A program made the translations under genes and the position numbers. This document shows, one piece after another, positions 1 to 8,399 of a DNA stretch of 64,000 nucleotides (position 1 is its first letter; every line of letters starts with the position of its first letter). Origin of the DNA: Massilia sp. YIM B02769 (GTDB lineage: Bacteria; Pseudomonadota; Gammaproteobacteria; Burkholderiales; Burkholderiaceae_D); assembly GCF_030411995.1 (NCBI RefSeq), contig NZ_JASNRC010000006.1, forward strand, positions 1-64,000, given 5' to 3'. Under the pieces are notes generated by a model. That model searched no databases, was not told where the DNA came from, and saw nothing but the letters and a program-made list of their open reading frames with translations.

Positions 1-606
1 GCTTTCCGCTGGCGCCATCGCTTCCTGGATCGGGTGAAAGAGGACCGGCCAGGATGCCTGAACGGTATCGTTGAGGCCGACGAAATGTTCATCCTGGAAT
101 CGCAGAAAGGGTCGCGCACGCTCGACCGGCCGGCGCGCAAGCGGGGCGGCGTCGCCAGCAGGCGCGGCATCTCACGCGAGCTCGACTGCATCCTCGTCGC
201 GCGTGACCGCAACAAGCAGACCGTCGATGCCGTCACCGGCCGCGGCCCCTTCAGCAAAGTCCAGCTGGAGCGCCCTCTGCTGCCGTTTTTGGACAAAGAC
301 GTGCTGCTCGTGACAGACGCGAACGCGGCTTATCGGGCTTTCGCCCGCGCCCACGGTATCGCGCTCAAGGCCGTGAATGTCAGCGCCGGCGAGCGTGTCC
401 GCCCGCACCCCAACGGCGCCATCCACGTGCAGAACGTAAACGCCTATCACCAGCGTTTGCGCGAGTGGCTGGCGCCCTTCCATGGAGTCGCGTCGCGCTG
501 GCTGCCGAACTACCTGGGCTGGCGCCGGATGCTCGATGGCGGAAAAGTGACTTCTGCCGATCAATTGTTTCGCCTTGCAATCGGGCTCATCCATAGCGAA
601 CGGTGA
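1..606 (+). CDS. IS1595-family (ISXO2-like) transposase, 5' end outside window
   Basis: The reading frame is open from base 1 (AFRWRHRFLDRVKED...), so about 201 C-terminal residues of a roughly 300-residue transposase are present; an internal GTG at 34 is not the true start. Visible ISXO2-type marks are EADEMF, where the Asp would be the first catalytic acidic residue, VTDANAAY for the second, and the tail HVQNVNAYHQRLREWL followed by FHGVASRWLPNYLGW. The family carries out DDE-type cut-and-paste transposition. No terminal inverted repeat is recognisable between the stop and the hairpin at 620, so the element may be degraded or its right end diverged. The N-terminal zinc-ribbon part cannot be judged. 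Confidence 0.88.
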   Translation, partial: AFRWRHRFLDRVKEDRPGCLNGIVEADEMFILESQKGSRTLDRPARKRGGVASRRGISRELDCILVARDRNKQTVDAVTGRGPFSKVQLERPLLPFLDKDVLLVTDANAAYRAFARAHGIALKAVNVSAGERVRPHPNGAIHVQNVNAYHQRLREWLAPFHGVASRWLPNYLGWRRMLDGGKVTSADQLFRLAIGLIHSER

Positions 607-619
607 CAGCGCCAAACAA

Positions 620-641
620 AAAGCCGGGCAAGCCCGGCTTT
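620..641. terminator. Short hairpin, probable terminator of the minus-strand gene ending at 656
   Basis: A perfect 10-bp stem AAAGCCGGGC/GCCCGGCTTT closes on a 2-base loop. It lies between the convergent ends of the transposase and the small secreted-protein gene. On the minus strand it is followed by a short T-rich run (TTTGTTT), so it could serve both genes. Confidence 0.7.
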
Positions 642-655
642 GTTCATGTTGCGCC

Positions 656-1081
656 TCAGCGGCGGCGCGCGTTCGGATAGATATCCGCCCCGGCTTCGTT
701 GATCTGGCGCCGCAGGTCGCGCCGCTCGTCGGGCGTGAGGCGCCCTTCGCGCCGGCTGTCGCGGCCATTCTGTTCCTGCATTTGCTGGCGGCGCTGCTGG
801 TCTTCCATCGCGCGCTGCTGTTCGCGCATCTGGTCGCGCTGCTGATCGTACATGCGTTGCTCGCGCGGCTGGTCGATCTGCGGCGCCGGGAAGCGGTCGC
901 CACGCGCCGAGGGCGGTGGCGGCAGTTGGGCGTCGTCGCGACGGCCATGGCTCTGTGCATGCGCGGCGCCGAGGCCGACGCAGGCGAGCATACAGACGGC
1001 GAGACCACGGCGCGCCAAACGGGCGAACCGCTGGCCCTGGGCCAGGGCTGCTGCATTGGTTTTATTGAGCGCGTTTGTCAT
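656..1081 (-). CDS. Small secreted charged protein of unknown function
   Basis: A 141-residue protein starting at the ATG at 1081, chosen because GAGGAA lies just upstream and the start gives a clear signal peptide (RRGLAVCMLACVGLGAAHA, cleavage near residue 43). The mature part is very polar: a Pro-rich stretch, then Gln/Arg/Met-rich sequence (repeated DQQR, MREQQR, QQMQEQ) that is probably helical or coiled coil, ending in LTPDERRDLRRQINEAG. The last segment resembles short motifs at the end of other small periplasmic Burkholderiales proteins. No known catalytic motif is present. It is divergent from the OmpR-like regulator and shares its 192-bp intergenic region, so co-regulation is possible. 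Confidence 0.75.
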   Translation of the reverse strand: MTNALNKTNAAALAQGQRFARLARRGLAVCMLACVGLGAAHAQSHGRRDDAQLPPPPSARGDRFPAPQIDQPREQRMYDQQRDQMREQQRAMEDQQRRQQMQEQNGRDSRREGRLTPDERRDLRRQINEAGADIYPNARRR

Positions 1082-1273
1082 GGTGTTCCTCTTCCGCGAT
1101 GCCGGATAAACGGATAAGCTGTATTCGATGGGTCCAGTGTATGTGGAATGCTCTTTGGGTATAAGACCATTTGGGTAAAGTTTGTAACACAATGTAATGC
1201 CCCGTACATAACACCCAAATTCAAAGCGCAGAGAAGTTACCATAGCGATACGAATCTGACAAATTGACAGCAT
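1082..1273. promoter_or_regulatory. Divergent intergenic region with TTTGGGTA direct repeats
   Basis: This A+T-rich gap separates the small secreted protein from the OmpR-like regulator. It carries two direct copies of TTTGGGTA at 1154 and 1170, 16 bp apart, and an inverted copy ACCCAAAT at 1213-1220. A GTAACACAATGTAA stretch lies between them. The layout suits binding by a winged-helix dimer such as OmpR and suggests autoregulation, but no footprint-level match can be claimed. Confidence 0.4.
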
Positions 1274-2041
1274 ATGAATACATCTTCCAACTCGAATCCC
1301 GCCACCCCAGTCAGCACCGGCGGCCATAGCGCGAAGATCATGGTGGTCGACGACGACGTGCGCCTGCGCGACCTGCTGCGCCGCTACCTCACCGAACAGG
1401 GCTTCCAGGTCGTCACCGCCGAAAGCGCACCGGCCATGAACAAGCTCTGGCTGCGCGAACGCTACGACCTGCTGGTGCTCGACCTGATGCTGCCGGGCGA
1501 AGACGGCCTGTCGATCTGCCGCCGCCTGCGCGGCGCCGGCGACCAGACCCCGATCATCATGCTGACCGCCAAGGGCGAAGACGTCGACCGCATCGTCGGC
1601 CTGGAAATGGGCGCCGACGACTACCTGCCCAAGCCCTTCAACCCGCGCGAACTGGTGGCCCGCATCGGCGCCGTCCTGCGCCGCAAGGGCCCGGACGAAA
1701 TCCCGGGCGCGCCGTCGGAAACCCCGCAGACCTTCGAATTCGGCCAGTTCGTGCTCGATCTCGGCACCCGTACGCTGAAGAAGAACGGCGAAACCGTGCC
1801 CCTGACCACCGGCGAATTCTCGGTGCTGAAAGTGTTTGCGCGCCATGCGCGCCAGCCGCTCTCGCGCGAGAAGCTGATGGAGTTGGCGCGCGGGCGCGAA
1901 TACGAAGTCTTCGACCGCTCGCTCGACGTGCAGATCTCGCGCCTGCGCAAGCTGATCGAACCCGATCCATCGAGCCCGCTGTACATCCAGACCGTCTGGG
2001 GCCTGGGCTACGTGTTCATCCCTGAAGGACAGCCGCGCTAG
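1274..2041 (+). CDS. ompR: OmpR-family response regulator
   Basis: A 255-residue response regulator. The receiver domain (about residues 20-135) has the acidic pocket VVDDD, the phospho-acceptor Asp70 in LLVLDLMLPGEDG, the TAK motif near 98-100 and the signalling Lys120 in YLPKPF. A winged-helix DNA-binding domain follows (about 150-250; FDRSLDVQISRLRKLIEPD and VWGLGYVF are typical of OmpR/PhoB). The stop overlaps the kinase start by one base (TAGTG), so the two form one translationally coupled pair. The sequence closely resembles OmpR proteins paired with EnvZ, which sense osmolarity and control porins in enterobacteria; the target genes here are unknown. A non-conserved extension of about 18 residues precedes the receiver domain. 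Confidence 0.93.
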   Translation: MNTSSNSNPATPVSTGGHSAKIMVVDDDVRLRDLLRRYLTEQGFQVVTAESAPAMNKLWLRERYDLLVLDLMLPGEDGLSICRRLRGAGDQTPIIMLTAKGEDVDRIVGLEMGADDYLPKPFNPRELVARIGAVLRRKGPDEIPGAPSETPQTFEFGQFVLDLGTRTLKKNGETVPLTTGEFSVLKVFARHARQPLSREKLMELARGREYEVFDRSLDVQISRLRKLIEPDPSSPLYIQTVWGLGYVFIPEGQPR

Positions 2042-3411
2042 TGTTTGCATCGCCCTCCTCGCCGCGTCCCGGGCGCATGCCCTGGACGCGCAGCGGCCTG
2101 TTCTGGCGCACCTTCTTCCTGATGTCGCTGCTCACGGCGCTGTCGATGGGCTCGTGGATCGGCATGCTGAACGTGTTCCAGCGCGGGCCGCAGGTCCAGC
2201 AGACCGCCGAGCTGGTGGTCTCGGTGGTAACCATCACCAAGGCCGCCCTCACCCACTCGGCGCCGGAGCTGCGCCGCGAGCTGCTGATGGAACTGGTCTC
2301 GAACGAAGGCATCCGCATCTTCACGCTGGAAGACTCCGACCAGGTCGACCCGCCGCCGGCGAACGCCCTGATGCCCGACATCGCCGCCGCGGTGCGCGAA
2401 AAACTCGGCCAGCAGACCCGCTTTTCGAGCCGCGTGAACGGCATGGCCGGCTTCTGGATCAGCTTCAGCATCGAGGACGACCAGTACTGGCTGATGCTCG
2501 AACGCGAACGCCTGGCCGGCCTGACGCGCATCCAGTGGCTGGGCTGGGCCAGCGTGGTGGGCCTGCTCTCGCTGCTCGGCGCGGCGCTCATTTCCAGCCT
2601 GATCAACTTGCCGCTGGCGCGCCTGACCGCCGCCACCCGCGCCTTTGCCAAAGGCGAGAAGCCGGCCCCGCTGCCGGAAAAGGGGCCGCAGGAGATCATC
2701 GAAGCGAACCGCAGCTTCAACCAGATGGTCGAAGACCTGGCGCAGGTGGAAAAGGACCGCGCCGTGATCCTGGCCGGCATCTCGCACGATTTGCGCACGC
2801 CGCTGGCGCGCATGCAGCTCGAAGTCGAGATGGCGCACCTGTCGCAGGAAGCGCGCGAAGGCATGCAGTCGGACATCGCCCAGATGGACGCCATCATCGG
2901 CCAGTTCCTCGACTACGCCAAGCCGACCGAAGCCGCGACCTTCGTGGCGGTGGACTTGTCCGGCCTGCTGGCCGACAGCGCCATGCACGCGGCGCGCATG
3001 CCCGACGTACGTATCGCCACCGACATCGATGAAGGCATCGTCGTGCTCGGCAACGAGACCGACTTGCGCCGCGTGATTAACAACGTGGTCGAGAACGCGC
3101 GCCGCTATGCGCGCACCCCGGATACCGAGCACACCGACATCGATTTCGCCTGCCACGTGCGCACCACGCCGCAGGGCCGGCGCGCCGTGGTGGAGATCGG
3201 CGACCGTGGCCCCGGCGTGCCCGAGGACCAGATCAACCAGCTGCTCAAACCCTTCACGCGCCTCGATACGGCGCGCGGCCAGGCGAATGGCGCCGGGCTC
3301 GGCCTGGCCATCGTCGAGCGTGTGGTGAGCCGCCACAATGCCGAACTCACGGTGCGCAATCGCGAAGGCGGCGGCCTGCTGGTGCAGCTGGCCCTGCCGC
3401 TGGCTTCCTGA
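2041..3411 (+). CDS. envZ: EnvZ-like membrane sensor histidine kinase
   Basis: A 456-residue inner-membrane kinase. It starts with GTG at 2041, overlapping the ompR stop. Layout: transmembrane helix about 23-45, periplasmic domain to about 160, second transmembrane helix about 168-190, HAMP linker (LPLARLTAATRAFAKGE), dimerisation/phospho-acceptor helix with His249 in ISHDLRTPLAR, then an HATPase domain with N box (INNVVENARRYA), G1 (EIGDRGPGVP) and G2 (GAGLGLAIVERVV). All catalytic boxes look intact. It should phosphorylate the regulator encoded just upstream. A short poly-T tract follows the stop but no convincing hairpin. Confidence 0.92.
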   Translation: MFASPSSPRPGRMPWTRSGLFWRTFFLMSLLTALSMGSWIGMLNVFQRGPQVQQTAELVVSVVTITKAALTHSAPELRRELLMELVSNEGIRIFTLEDSDQVDPPPANALMPDIAAAVREKLGQQTRFSSRVNGMAGFWISFSIEDDQYWLMLERERLAGLTRIQWLGWASVVGLLSLLGAALISSLINLPLARLTAATRAFAKGEKPAPLPEKGPQEIIEANRSFNQMVEDLAQVEKDRAVILAGISHDLRTPLARMQLEVEMAHLSQEAREGMQSDIAQMDAIIGQFLDYAKPTEAATFVAVDLSGLLADSAMHAARMPDVRIATDIDEGIVVLGNETDLRRVINNVVENARRYARTPDTEHTDIDFACHVRTTPQGRRAVVEIGDRGPGVPEDQINQLLKPFTRLDTARGQANGAGLGLAIVERVVSRHNAELTVRNREGGGLLVQLALPLAS

Positions 3412-3432
3412 CGCTTTTTTCTTTTTAATGCC

Positions 3433-4395
3433 ATGACCACATCCCTGCAGTACAGCGACGTCGAACAGGCCGCCGCACGCATCGAAGGTGCCGCCCACCG
3501 CACGCCGGTGCTCACCTCGACCACTTTTGATGCGCGCGCGAACGCGAACGTGTTCTTCAAGTGCGAGAATGTTCAGCGCATGGGCGCCTTCAAGTTCCGC
3601 GGCGCCTACAATGCCATCGCGCGTTTTACGGACGCGCAGCGCGCGGCCGGCGTGCTGACCTTCTCGTCCGGTAACCACGCCCAGGCCATCGCCCTGTCGG
3701 CGCGCCTGGCCGGCATCCGCGCCACCATCATCATGCCGAAGGATGCGCCGGCCCTGAAGGTCCAGGCGACGAAGGAGTACGGCGGCGAAGTGATCTTCTA
3801 CGACCGCTATACCGAGAACCGCGAAGAAATCGGCCGCCGCCTGGCCGAGGAGCGCGGCATGACCCTGATCCCGCCCTACGACCACCCGGACGTGATCTGC
3901 GGCCAGGGCACGGCGGCGAAGGAACTGTTCGAAAACGCCGGCCCGCTCGACGTGCTGCTGGTGCCGCTCGGCGGCGGCGGCCTGCTGGCCGGCAGCGCGC
4001 TGGCCGCATCCGGCCTGGCGCCGGATTGCAAGGTGATCGGCGTCGAGCCGGAAGCCGGCAACGATGGCCAGCAATCGCTGCGCAAGGGAGAGATCGTGCA
4101 CATCGGCGTGCCCGACACGATTGCCGACGGCGCCATGGTCACCCACATCGGCACGCACAACTTCGAGGTCATCCGCCGCCGCGTCGACGACATCGTCACC
4201 GTCAGCGATGCCCAGCTGGTGGAAACCATGAAGTTCTTTGCCGAGCGCATGAAGATGGTGGTCGAGCCGACCGGTTGCCTGGGCGCGGCCGCGGCGCTGC
4301 ACGGCGTCACTCAGGTGGCCGGCAAACGTGTTGGCGTGTTGATCAGCGGCGGCAACGTCGACCTGTCGCGCTTCGCCCAGCTGGTGGGCGCCTGA
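3433..4395 (+). CDS. PLP-dependent serine/threonine dehydratase family protein
   Basis: A 320-residue fold-type II PLP enzyme without an ACT regulatory domain, so of the short catabolic or serine-racemase-like type. Lys54 in GAFKFRGAYN should bind PLP; SSGNHAQA (78-85) is the substrate-binding loop; the tetraglycine at 180-183 (PLGGGGLLAG) holds the PLP phosphate. Such enzymes deaminate L-threonine or L-serine to 2-oxobutyrate or pyruvate through a reactive enamine; some act on threo-3-hydroxyaspartate or racemise serine, and the sequence alone does not decide. The stop overlaps the next start (TGATG), which encodes a RidA protein that would hydrolyse that enamine or imine. Confidence 0.88.
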   Translation: MTTSLQYSDVEQAAARIEGAAHRTPVLTSTTFDARANANVFFKCENVQRMGAFKFRGAYNAIARFTDAQRAAGVLTFSSGNHAQAIALSARLAGIRATIIMPKDAPALKVQATKEYGGEVIFYDRYTENREEIGRRLAEERGMTLIPPYDHPDVICGQGTAAKELFENAGPLDVLLVPLGGGGLLAGSALAASGLAPDCKVIGVEPEAGNDGQQSLRKGEIVHIGVPDTIADGAMVTHIGTHNFEVIRRRVDDIVTVSDAQLVETMKFFAERMKMVVEPTGCLGAAAALHGVTQVAGKRVGVLISGGNVDLSRFAQLVGA

Positions 4396-4769
4396 TGGAA
4401 TTCATCCAGTCGGCCGAGCTGCCGCCGCCGGCCGGGCATTATTCGCAGGCCGTCGCGGCCGGCGGGCTGGTGTTCTTGTCGGGCATCCTGCCGGCGCGCG
4501 CGGACGTCGATCCTGCCGTCGCCGGCTTCGAGGCCCAGTGCGCCTCGGTATTCGATCAGTGCGAGAAGGTGCTGCGCGCGGCCGGCTGCGGCTTTGGCGG
4601 CGTGGTCCAGTGCACGGCCTACCTCGTGGGAGTCGAGCACTGGCCGGCCTTTAACGCCTGCTACACCGGCGTGTTCGGCGACCACCGGCCGGCGCGCGCC
4701 GTGGTGCCGGTGCCGGCCCTGCACCATGGCTTCCTGGTCGAAGTGCAGCTGGTGGCGCAACGGCCCTGA
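4395..4769 (+). CDS. RidA/YjgF-family enamine/imine deaminase
   Basis: A 124-residue RidA-fold protein. The start ATG at 4395 overlaps the dehydratase stop by one base. Family marks are GHYSQAVAAGGLVFLSGILP near the N terminus, FDQCEKVLRAAGCGF in the middle and RPARAVVPVPALHHGFLVEVQLVA at the end; the Arg in RPARAVVPV is where the substrate-carboxylate-binding Arg of RidA lies. RidA proteins release ammonia from 2-aminoacrylate and related intermediates made by PLP dehydratases, protecting other PLP enzymes. The overlap with such a dehydratase supports that role here. It may belong to a RidA subfamily other than the archetype. Confidence 0.88.
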   Translation: MEFIQSAELPPPAGHYSQAVAAGGLVFLSGILPARADVDPAVAGFEAQCASVFDQCEKVLRAAGCGFGGVVQCTAYLVGVEHWPAFNACYTGVFGDHRPARAVVPVPALHHGFLVEVQLVAQRP

Positions 4770-4890
4770 TGCCGTATGGCTGGCTTAACTCAGGCGTGGT
4801 TTTTTGACAATTAACTACCCAGGGTGAGTCACCTAACAGAAACAGGCGGCCTCGGCCGGGAGAATGGCTCCATCGAACAAGGAGCCAACC

Positions 4891-5313
4891 ATGAAACACC
4901 TGGCCACTCTCAGCCTGACCCTGGCGGCCCTGGCCGCCGCCCCCGCCGCCCTGGCGGGATCCGAGATCCTCAAATGCGTCGACGGCGCCGGTAACGTGAC
5001 CCTCACCGACCAGCCATGCGAAAGCGGCGCGCGCGCCACGCGCATGACCGCTGCAAGCCCCAGCTCCAGCCCCAGCCCGGCCGCCCAGGACGCCGACCCG
5101 GCCATCGTGGACGCCACGCCGGCCGCCGACGCGCATCCGATGGCTGTCCAGCGCTTCGCCGCCTCGCCGCGCATGCAGCAACAGCACGACTGGCGCCCGC
5201 GTATGCCGCCGCGCGACCGGCCGCTGGCGCGCGACGTCGCCACCCTGAAGGCGGCGCGTGCCCAGTTGCTGCTGAGCGACGCGGACCGCACCCGGCTGGT
5301 GACGAGCCGCTGA
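4891..5313 (+). CDS. Secreted DUF4124-type protein
   Basis: A 140-residue protein beginning at ATG 4891 after AAGGAG; upstream in-frame codons lack such a site. Residues 1-22 form a signal peptide (MKHLATLSLTLAALAAAPAALA). The next 30 residues match the DUF4124 pattern, with two cysteines (LKCVDGAGNVTLTDQPC), typical of small periplasmic proteins of unknown role. The remainder is a Ser/Pro/Ala-rich linker and a charged tail (RMPPRDRPLARDVATLKAARAQ). It is separated by 18 bp from the convergent GGDEF/EAL gene. A TTGACA at 4804-4809 could be part of its promoter, but no well-spaced -10 box follows. Confidence 0.8.
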   Translation: MKHLATLSLTLAALAAAPAALAGSEILKCVDGAGNVTLTDQPCESGARATRMTAASPSSSPSPAAQDADPAIVDATPAADAHPMAVQRFAASPRMQQQHDWRPRMPPRDRPLARDVATLKAARAQLLLSDADRTRLVTSR

Positions 5314-5331
5314 CCTGGCTCTGTCCTGCGC

Positions 5332-8301
5332 TCAGCCCATGCGCATGAAACCGCGCAGGTCCAGCGCCCCGCCGGCGCCCAGCGTCGGCAGCATCTCCAG
5401 CAACTCCGCATCCTCGATGAAGCTGGCCGAGGACGGCGCGCCCAGCATGCGCTCCGGCGCCAGCGAGCGCGACACGGCCCAGCCCTGCACGTAGTCGACG
5501 CCGATCTCGGCCAGGGTCTGCACGGTGGCCGCATCCTCGGCCCATTCGGCAATCGTCTTCATGCCGAGGTTCACCGCCAGGTTGACGATGGCCTCGACGA
5601 TCGCCACATTCGCCGGGTGGGCGTTGATGTTGACGATGAAGTTGCCGTCGATCTTCAGCACGTCGGCCGGCAGTTCCTTCAGGTAGGAGAACGAGGTATA
5701 GCCGGCGCCGAAGTCGTCCAGCGCCACCTTCACGCCGAAGTTGCGCACCTGGTCGATGAAGCGGCGCGTGTTGTCGAGGTCGTGCAGGGCCACGCTCTCG
5801 GTGATTTCCATGCACAGGCGGCTGGCCACGTGCACGTGGCGCGCCAGGATGTCCAGCGTGTCCTGCACGAAGCGCTCGTCGTTCAGCGAGGCGCCCGACA
5901 GGTTCATGCAGACGAAGCGCGTATGCGGCAGCTTTTGCACATTGTCGGCAATCCAGGCCAGCGTACTCGACAGCACCCAGCGGTCGATCACGCCCGCGCG
6001 CCCGCACTTCTCGGCCGCGCCGATCAGCGGGCCGGCCGGCATCACATTGCCGTCGGGTCCGCGCATGCGCAGCAGCACCTCGAAGTTCAGCGACTCGTGC
6101 GGCGTTTTCAGCGACATGATCGGCTGCATCTCCAGGAACAGGCCGTCGGTCGCGTTCGGCCCCTGCAGTTTCGCCACCAGGTTCAGCTCGGCCTCGCGCT
6201 CGTGGAAGGCGCGCGCATTGCGTTCGTACACCACCAGGCCGTCGCTCGACTCCTTGGCTTCGCGGCAGGCGCGGTCGGCGGTCGAGATCGCGTCCTTCAT
6301 CGGCATGCCCTGCGACACCTCGATCAGGCCGACCGAGCCGCGCACATGGAAGGCCTTGTCGCCCACCCGGTAGGGCGTGCTGCCGATGCGGTCGACGATG
6401 CCGCGGCAGATCAGCGAGGCCAGCGGGATCGCCGTGTCCGGCATCACGATCACGAATTCGTCGCCGCCGACGCGGCCGATCTGCTGGCCGCCGGCCAGCA
6501 TCATCGCCATCCGTTCGCACACCTGCTTCAGCACCTCGTCGCCGGCCGCGTGGCCGAACAGATCGTTGATCAGCTTGAAGCGGTCGAGGTCGATGTAGGC
6601 CACCGACAAGGGCTTGCCCGAGGCCAGCGACACGGCGGCCTGTTCGAAGGTTTTCTCGATGCCGCGGCGGTTGAAGACCTTGGTCAGCGGATCGTTGTTG
6701 GCCATGAAGCGCAGTTGTTCGGTGGCCTTGGTCTTTTCGGTGATGTCTTCCAGCACACCCTCGATGCGGCCATGCGCCAGGGTCGCGCGCACCAGGAAGC
6801 GGCGCTCGCCGTCGCGGTTGGCGATGTCCATCTCGATGTTGGTCTGCAGGTGCACCTGTTCGCGCAGGTGGAACCAGGAATGGTCGTCGAAGAATTGCTG
6901 CCACAGGATGCGGCCGGGTCCCGACTTGGCCTCGGATGCGGGCAGCGCGCAATCGAGCATGCGGCACAGGGCCGGATTGGCCGACAGGAAGGCGCCGTAC
7001 AGGTCGAGCGTGAACAGGCCGACCGGCATCGCCTCGTAGGCATGCTCCAGCTCGGCCTGGACCGCGATCCGCTTCTGGGTCTCGAGGCGCATCTGCTCGG
7101 CCACGGCCAGCGCGGCCAGCAGGCTCGACGCCAGCGCGGCGGTGACGCTATTGACCACGCCCAGCATTTCGCGCAGGCCGACGGCGGCGGAAATGACCTC
7201 GGCCAGGGTCGACATGAAGGTGACGGCGAACGAGGCCGCGAACCACATCGCTACCCGCGCCTGGGCATTGCGCATGACGCCGAACAGGCCCACCGTCATG
7301 AGGGCCAGGCCGGGCGCGACCAGCACCCACATCGCCGGCAAATAAATGCTGAATGGCAGCAGCAAGGCCATCGGCAGCAGGCACAGGCACAGGCCCTGCG
7401 CCACCCGCAACGGCACCGCCAGGCGGCTGCGCGCCAGCACTTCGCCGAACAGCTTGAAATACAGGGCCATGGTGGCGATGCCGTACAGCGCCGTGGTAAC
7501 GGCGCGGCTCGGCGCCAGCCAGGCTTGCGGCAGTTCCTGGCCCAGCCACTGGATGTCCCAGCCGGCCGAAATCGCGCCGACGCGCAGGTTCAGGATCAGC
7601 CAGACCGCGAACTGCAGGTAAAGCAATTGACGGTTGATCAGGGCGGTGATCAGGATGAACAGGCTGAGCACGATCATGCCGCCGTCGAGCAGGCCGGACT
7701 TGCGGTGGAACTGCTGGATCGACAGGGTCATCTCGCCGGCCGGCCATTGCACGGCGCTGACGCGGGCCGGACCGGTGAAGCGGGCGCGGCAGACGACTTC
7801 GGCCGGCATGAACTGGGGCTTGAGCACGAAGCCGGCCTTGGCCGGGCTCAGGGCGCCGCTGGAAGCTTCATGCGAGGCGAAACCCAGGACTTGCTGGGTG
7901 GCGCCATCCCAGCAGCGGATGTCGATCGCGTGGCGCGACGGGAATTCGATGACTTGCGGGCCATTGCCCTGGATGTGGGGACGCAGGGCGAACCACAGCG
8001 GGGCTTCGGAAAGATGGGTGTCGTAGCGCTCGACCGCGTGGCGGTGGGCGAGCTCGTGCAGGGCAGCCTCGGGGGCCATGCCGGACGCCGGCCCCGTGCC
8101 GCGCTCGGCCAGCACGCGCAGCGGCAAGACCACGTCGTCGCGGGCGACATAATGGCTGTTCCAGGACGCCAGCGCCAGGATCGACACCAGCGCTACGCCG
8201 ATCGGCACCAGGTAGACCGACAGCAGATGCATCACCGCCGTCAACAGCCGGTCGCAATGCGCGGAAAACGAAGGTCGTGCTGGCGTGGAGGGCTGGGGCA
8301 T
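5332..8301 (-). CDS. 7TM-DISM membrane protein with PAS, GGDEF and EAL domains
   Basis: A 989-residue inner-membrane c-di-GMP protein. Order: a transmembrane helix near residues 25-45, a periplasmic beta-sandwich of the DISM type to about 200, a seven-helix membrane block (about 205-400), a PAS-like segment (about 420-540), GGDEF (about 550-705) and EAL (about 720-970). The cyclase signature GGDEF is intact, but no RxxD inhibitory site lies at the usual place before it (AMMLAGGQQIGRV). The EAL motif reads EVLLR; downstream DDFGAG, the EITES and NLSG stretches and KIDGNF are present, while the late glutamate motif reads TIAEWAE. It could make, degrade or only sense c-di-GMP; the intact phosphodiesterase core makes degradation plausible. 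It is monocistronic. Confidence 0.92.
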   Translation of the reverse strand: MPQPSTPARPSFSAHCDRLLTAVMHLLSVYLVPIGVALVSILALASWNSHYVARDDVVLPLRVLAERGTGPASGMAPEAALHELAHRHAVERYDTHLSEAPLWFALRPHIQGNGPQVIEFPSRHAIDIRCWDGATQQVLGFASHEASSGALSPAKAGFVLKPQFMPAEVVCRARFTGPARVSAVQWPAGEMTLSIQQFHRKSGLLDGGMIVLSLFILITALINRQLLYLQFAVWLILNLRVGAISAGWDIQWLGQELPQAWLAPSRAVTTALYGIATMALYFKLFGEVLARSRLAVPLRVAQGLCLCLLPMALLLPFSIYLPAMWVLVAPGLALMTVGLFGVMRNAQARVAMWFAASFAVTFMSTLAEVISAAVGLREMLGVVNSVTAALASSLLAALAVAEQMRLETQKRIAVQAELEHAYEAMPVGLFTLDLYGAFLSANPALCRMLDCALPASEAKSGPGRILWQQFFDDHSWFHLREQVHLQTNIEMDIANRDGERRFLVRATLAHGRIEGVLEDITEKTKATEQLRFMANNDPLTKVFNRRGIEKTFEQAAVSLASGKPLSVAYIDLDRFKLINDLFGHAAGDEVLKQVCERMAMMLAGGQQIGRVGGDEFVIVMPDTAIPLASLICRGIVDRIGSTPYRVGDKAFHVRGSVGLIEVSQGMPMKDAISTADRACREAKESSDGLVVYERNARAFHEREAELNLVAKLQGPNATDGLFLEMQPIMSLKTPHESLNFEVLLRMRGPDGNVMPAGPLIGAAEKCGRAGVIDRWVLSSTLAWIADNVQKLPHTRFVCMNLSGASLNDERFVQDTLDILARHVHVASRLCMEITESVALHDLDNTRRFIDQVRNFGVKVALDDFGAGYTSFSYLKELPADVLKIDGNFIVNINAHPANVAIVEAIVNLAVNLGMKTIAEWAEDAATVQTLAEIGVDYVQGWAVSRSLAPERMLGAPSSASFIEDAELLEMLPTLGAGGALDLRGFMRMG

Positions 8302-8399
8302 AGGCTGGTCGAATCAGGCGGACAAACGCCAGCCTGCTGCCAGCGCGCTTCACCCCCTTAGGATACAGCCTGGGCTAGATGCCGTCATGCAATATTTGG

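Noticed and set aside
5617..8361. A 914-codon open frame on the plus strand opposite the GGDEF/EAL gene.
   Set aside because: Composition (His, Gln, Arg, Ala-rich, no domain) is that of antisense to high-GC coding DNA, while the minus-strand frame has complete domains.
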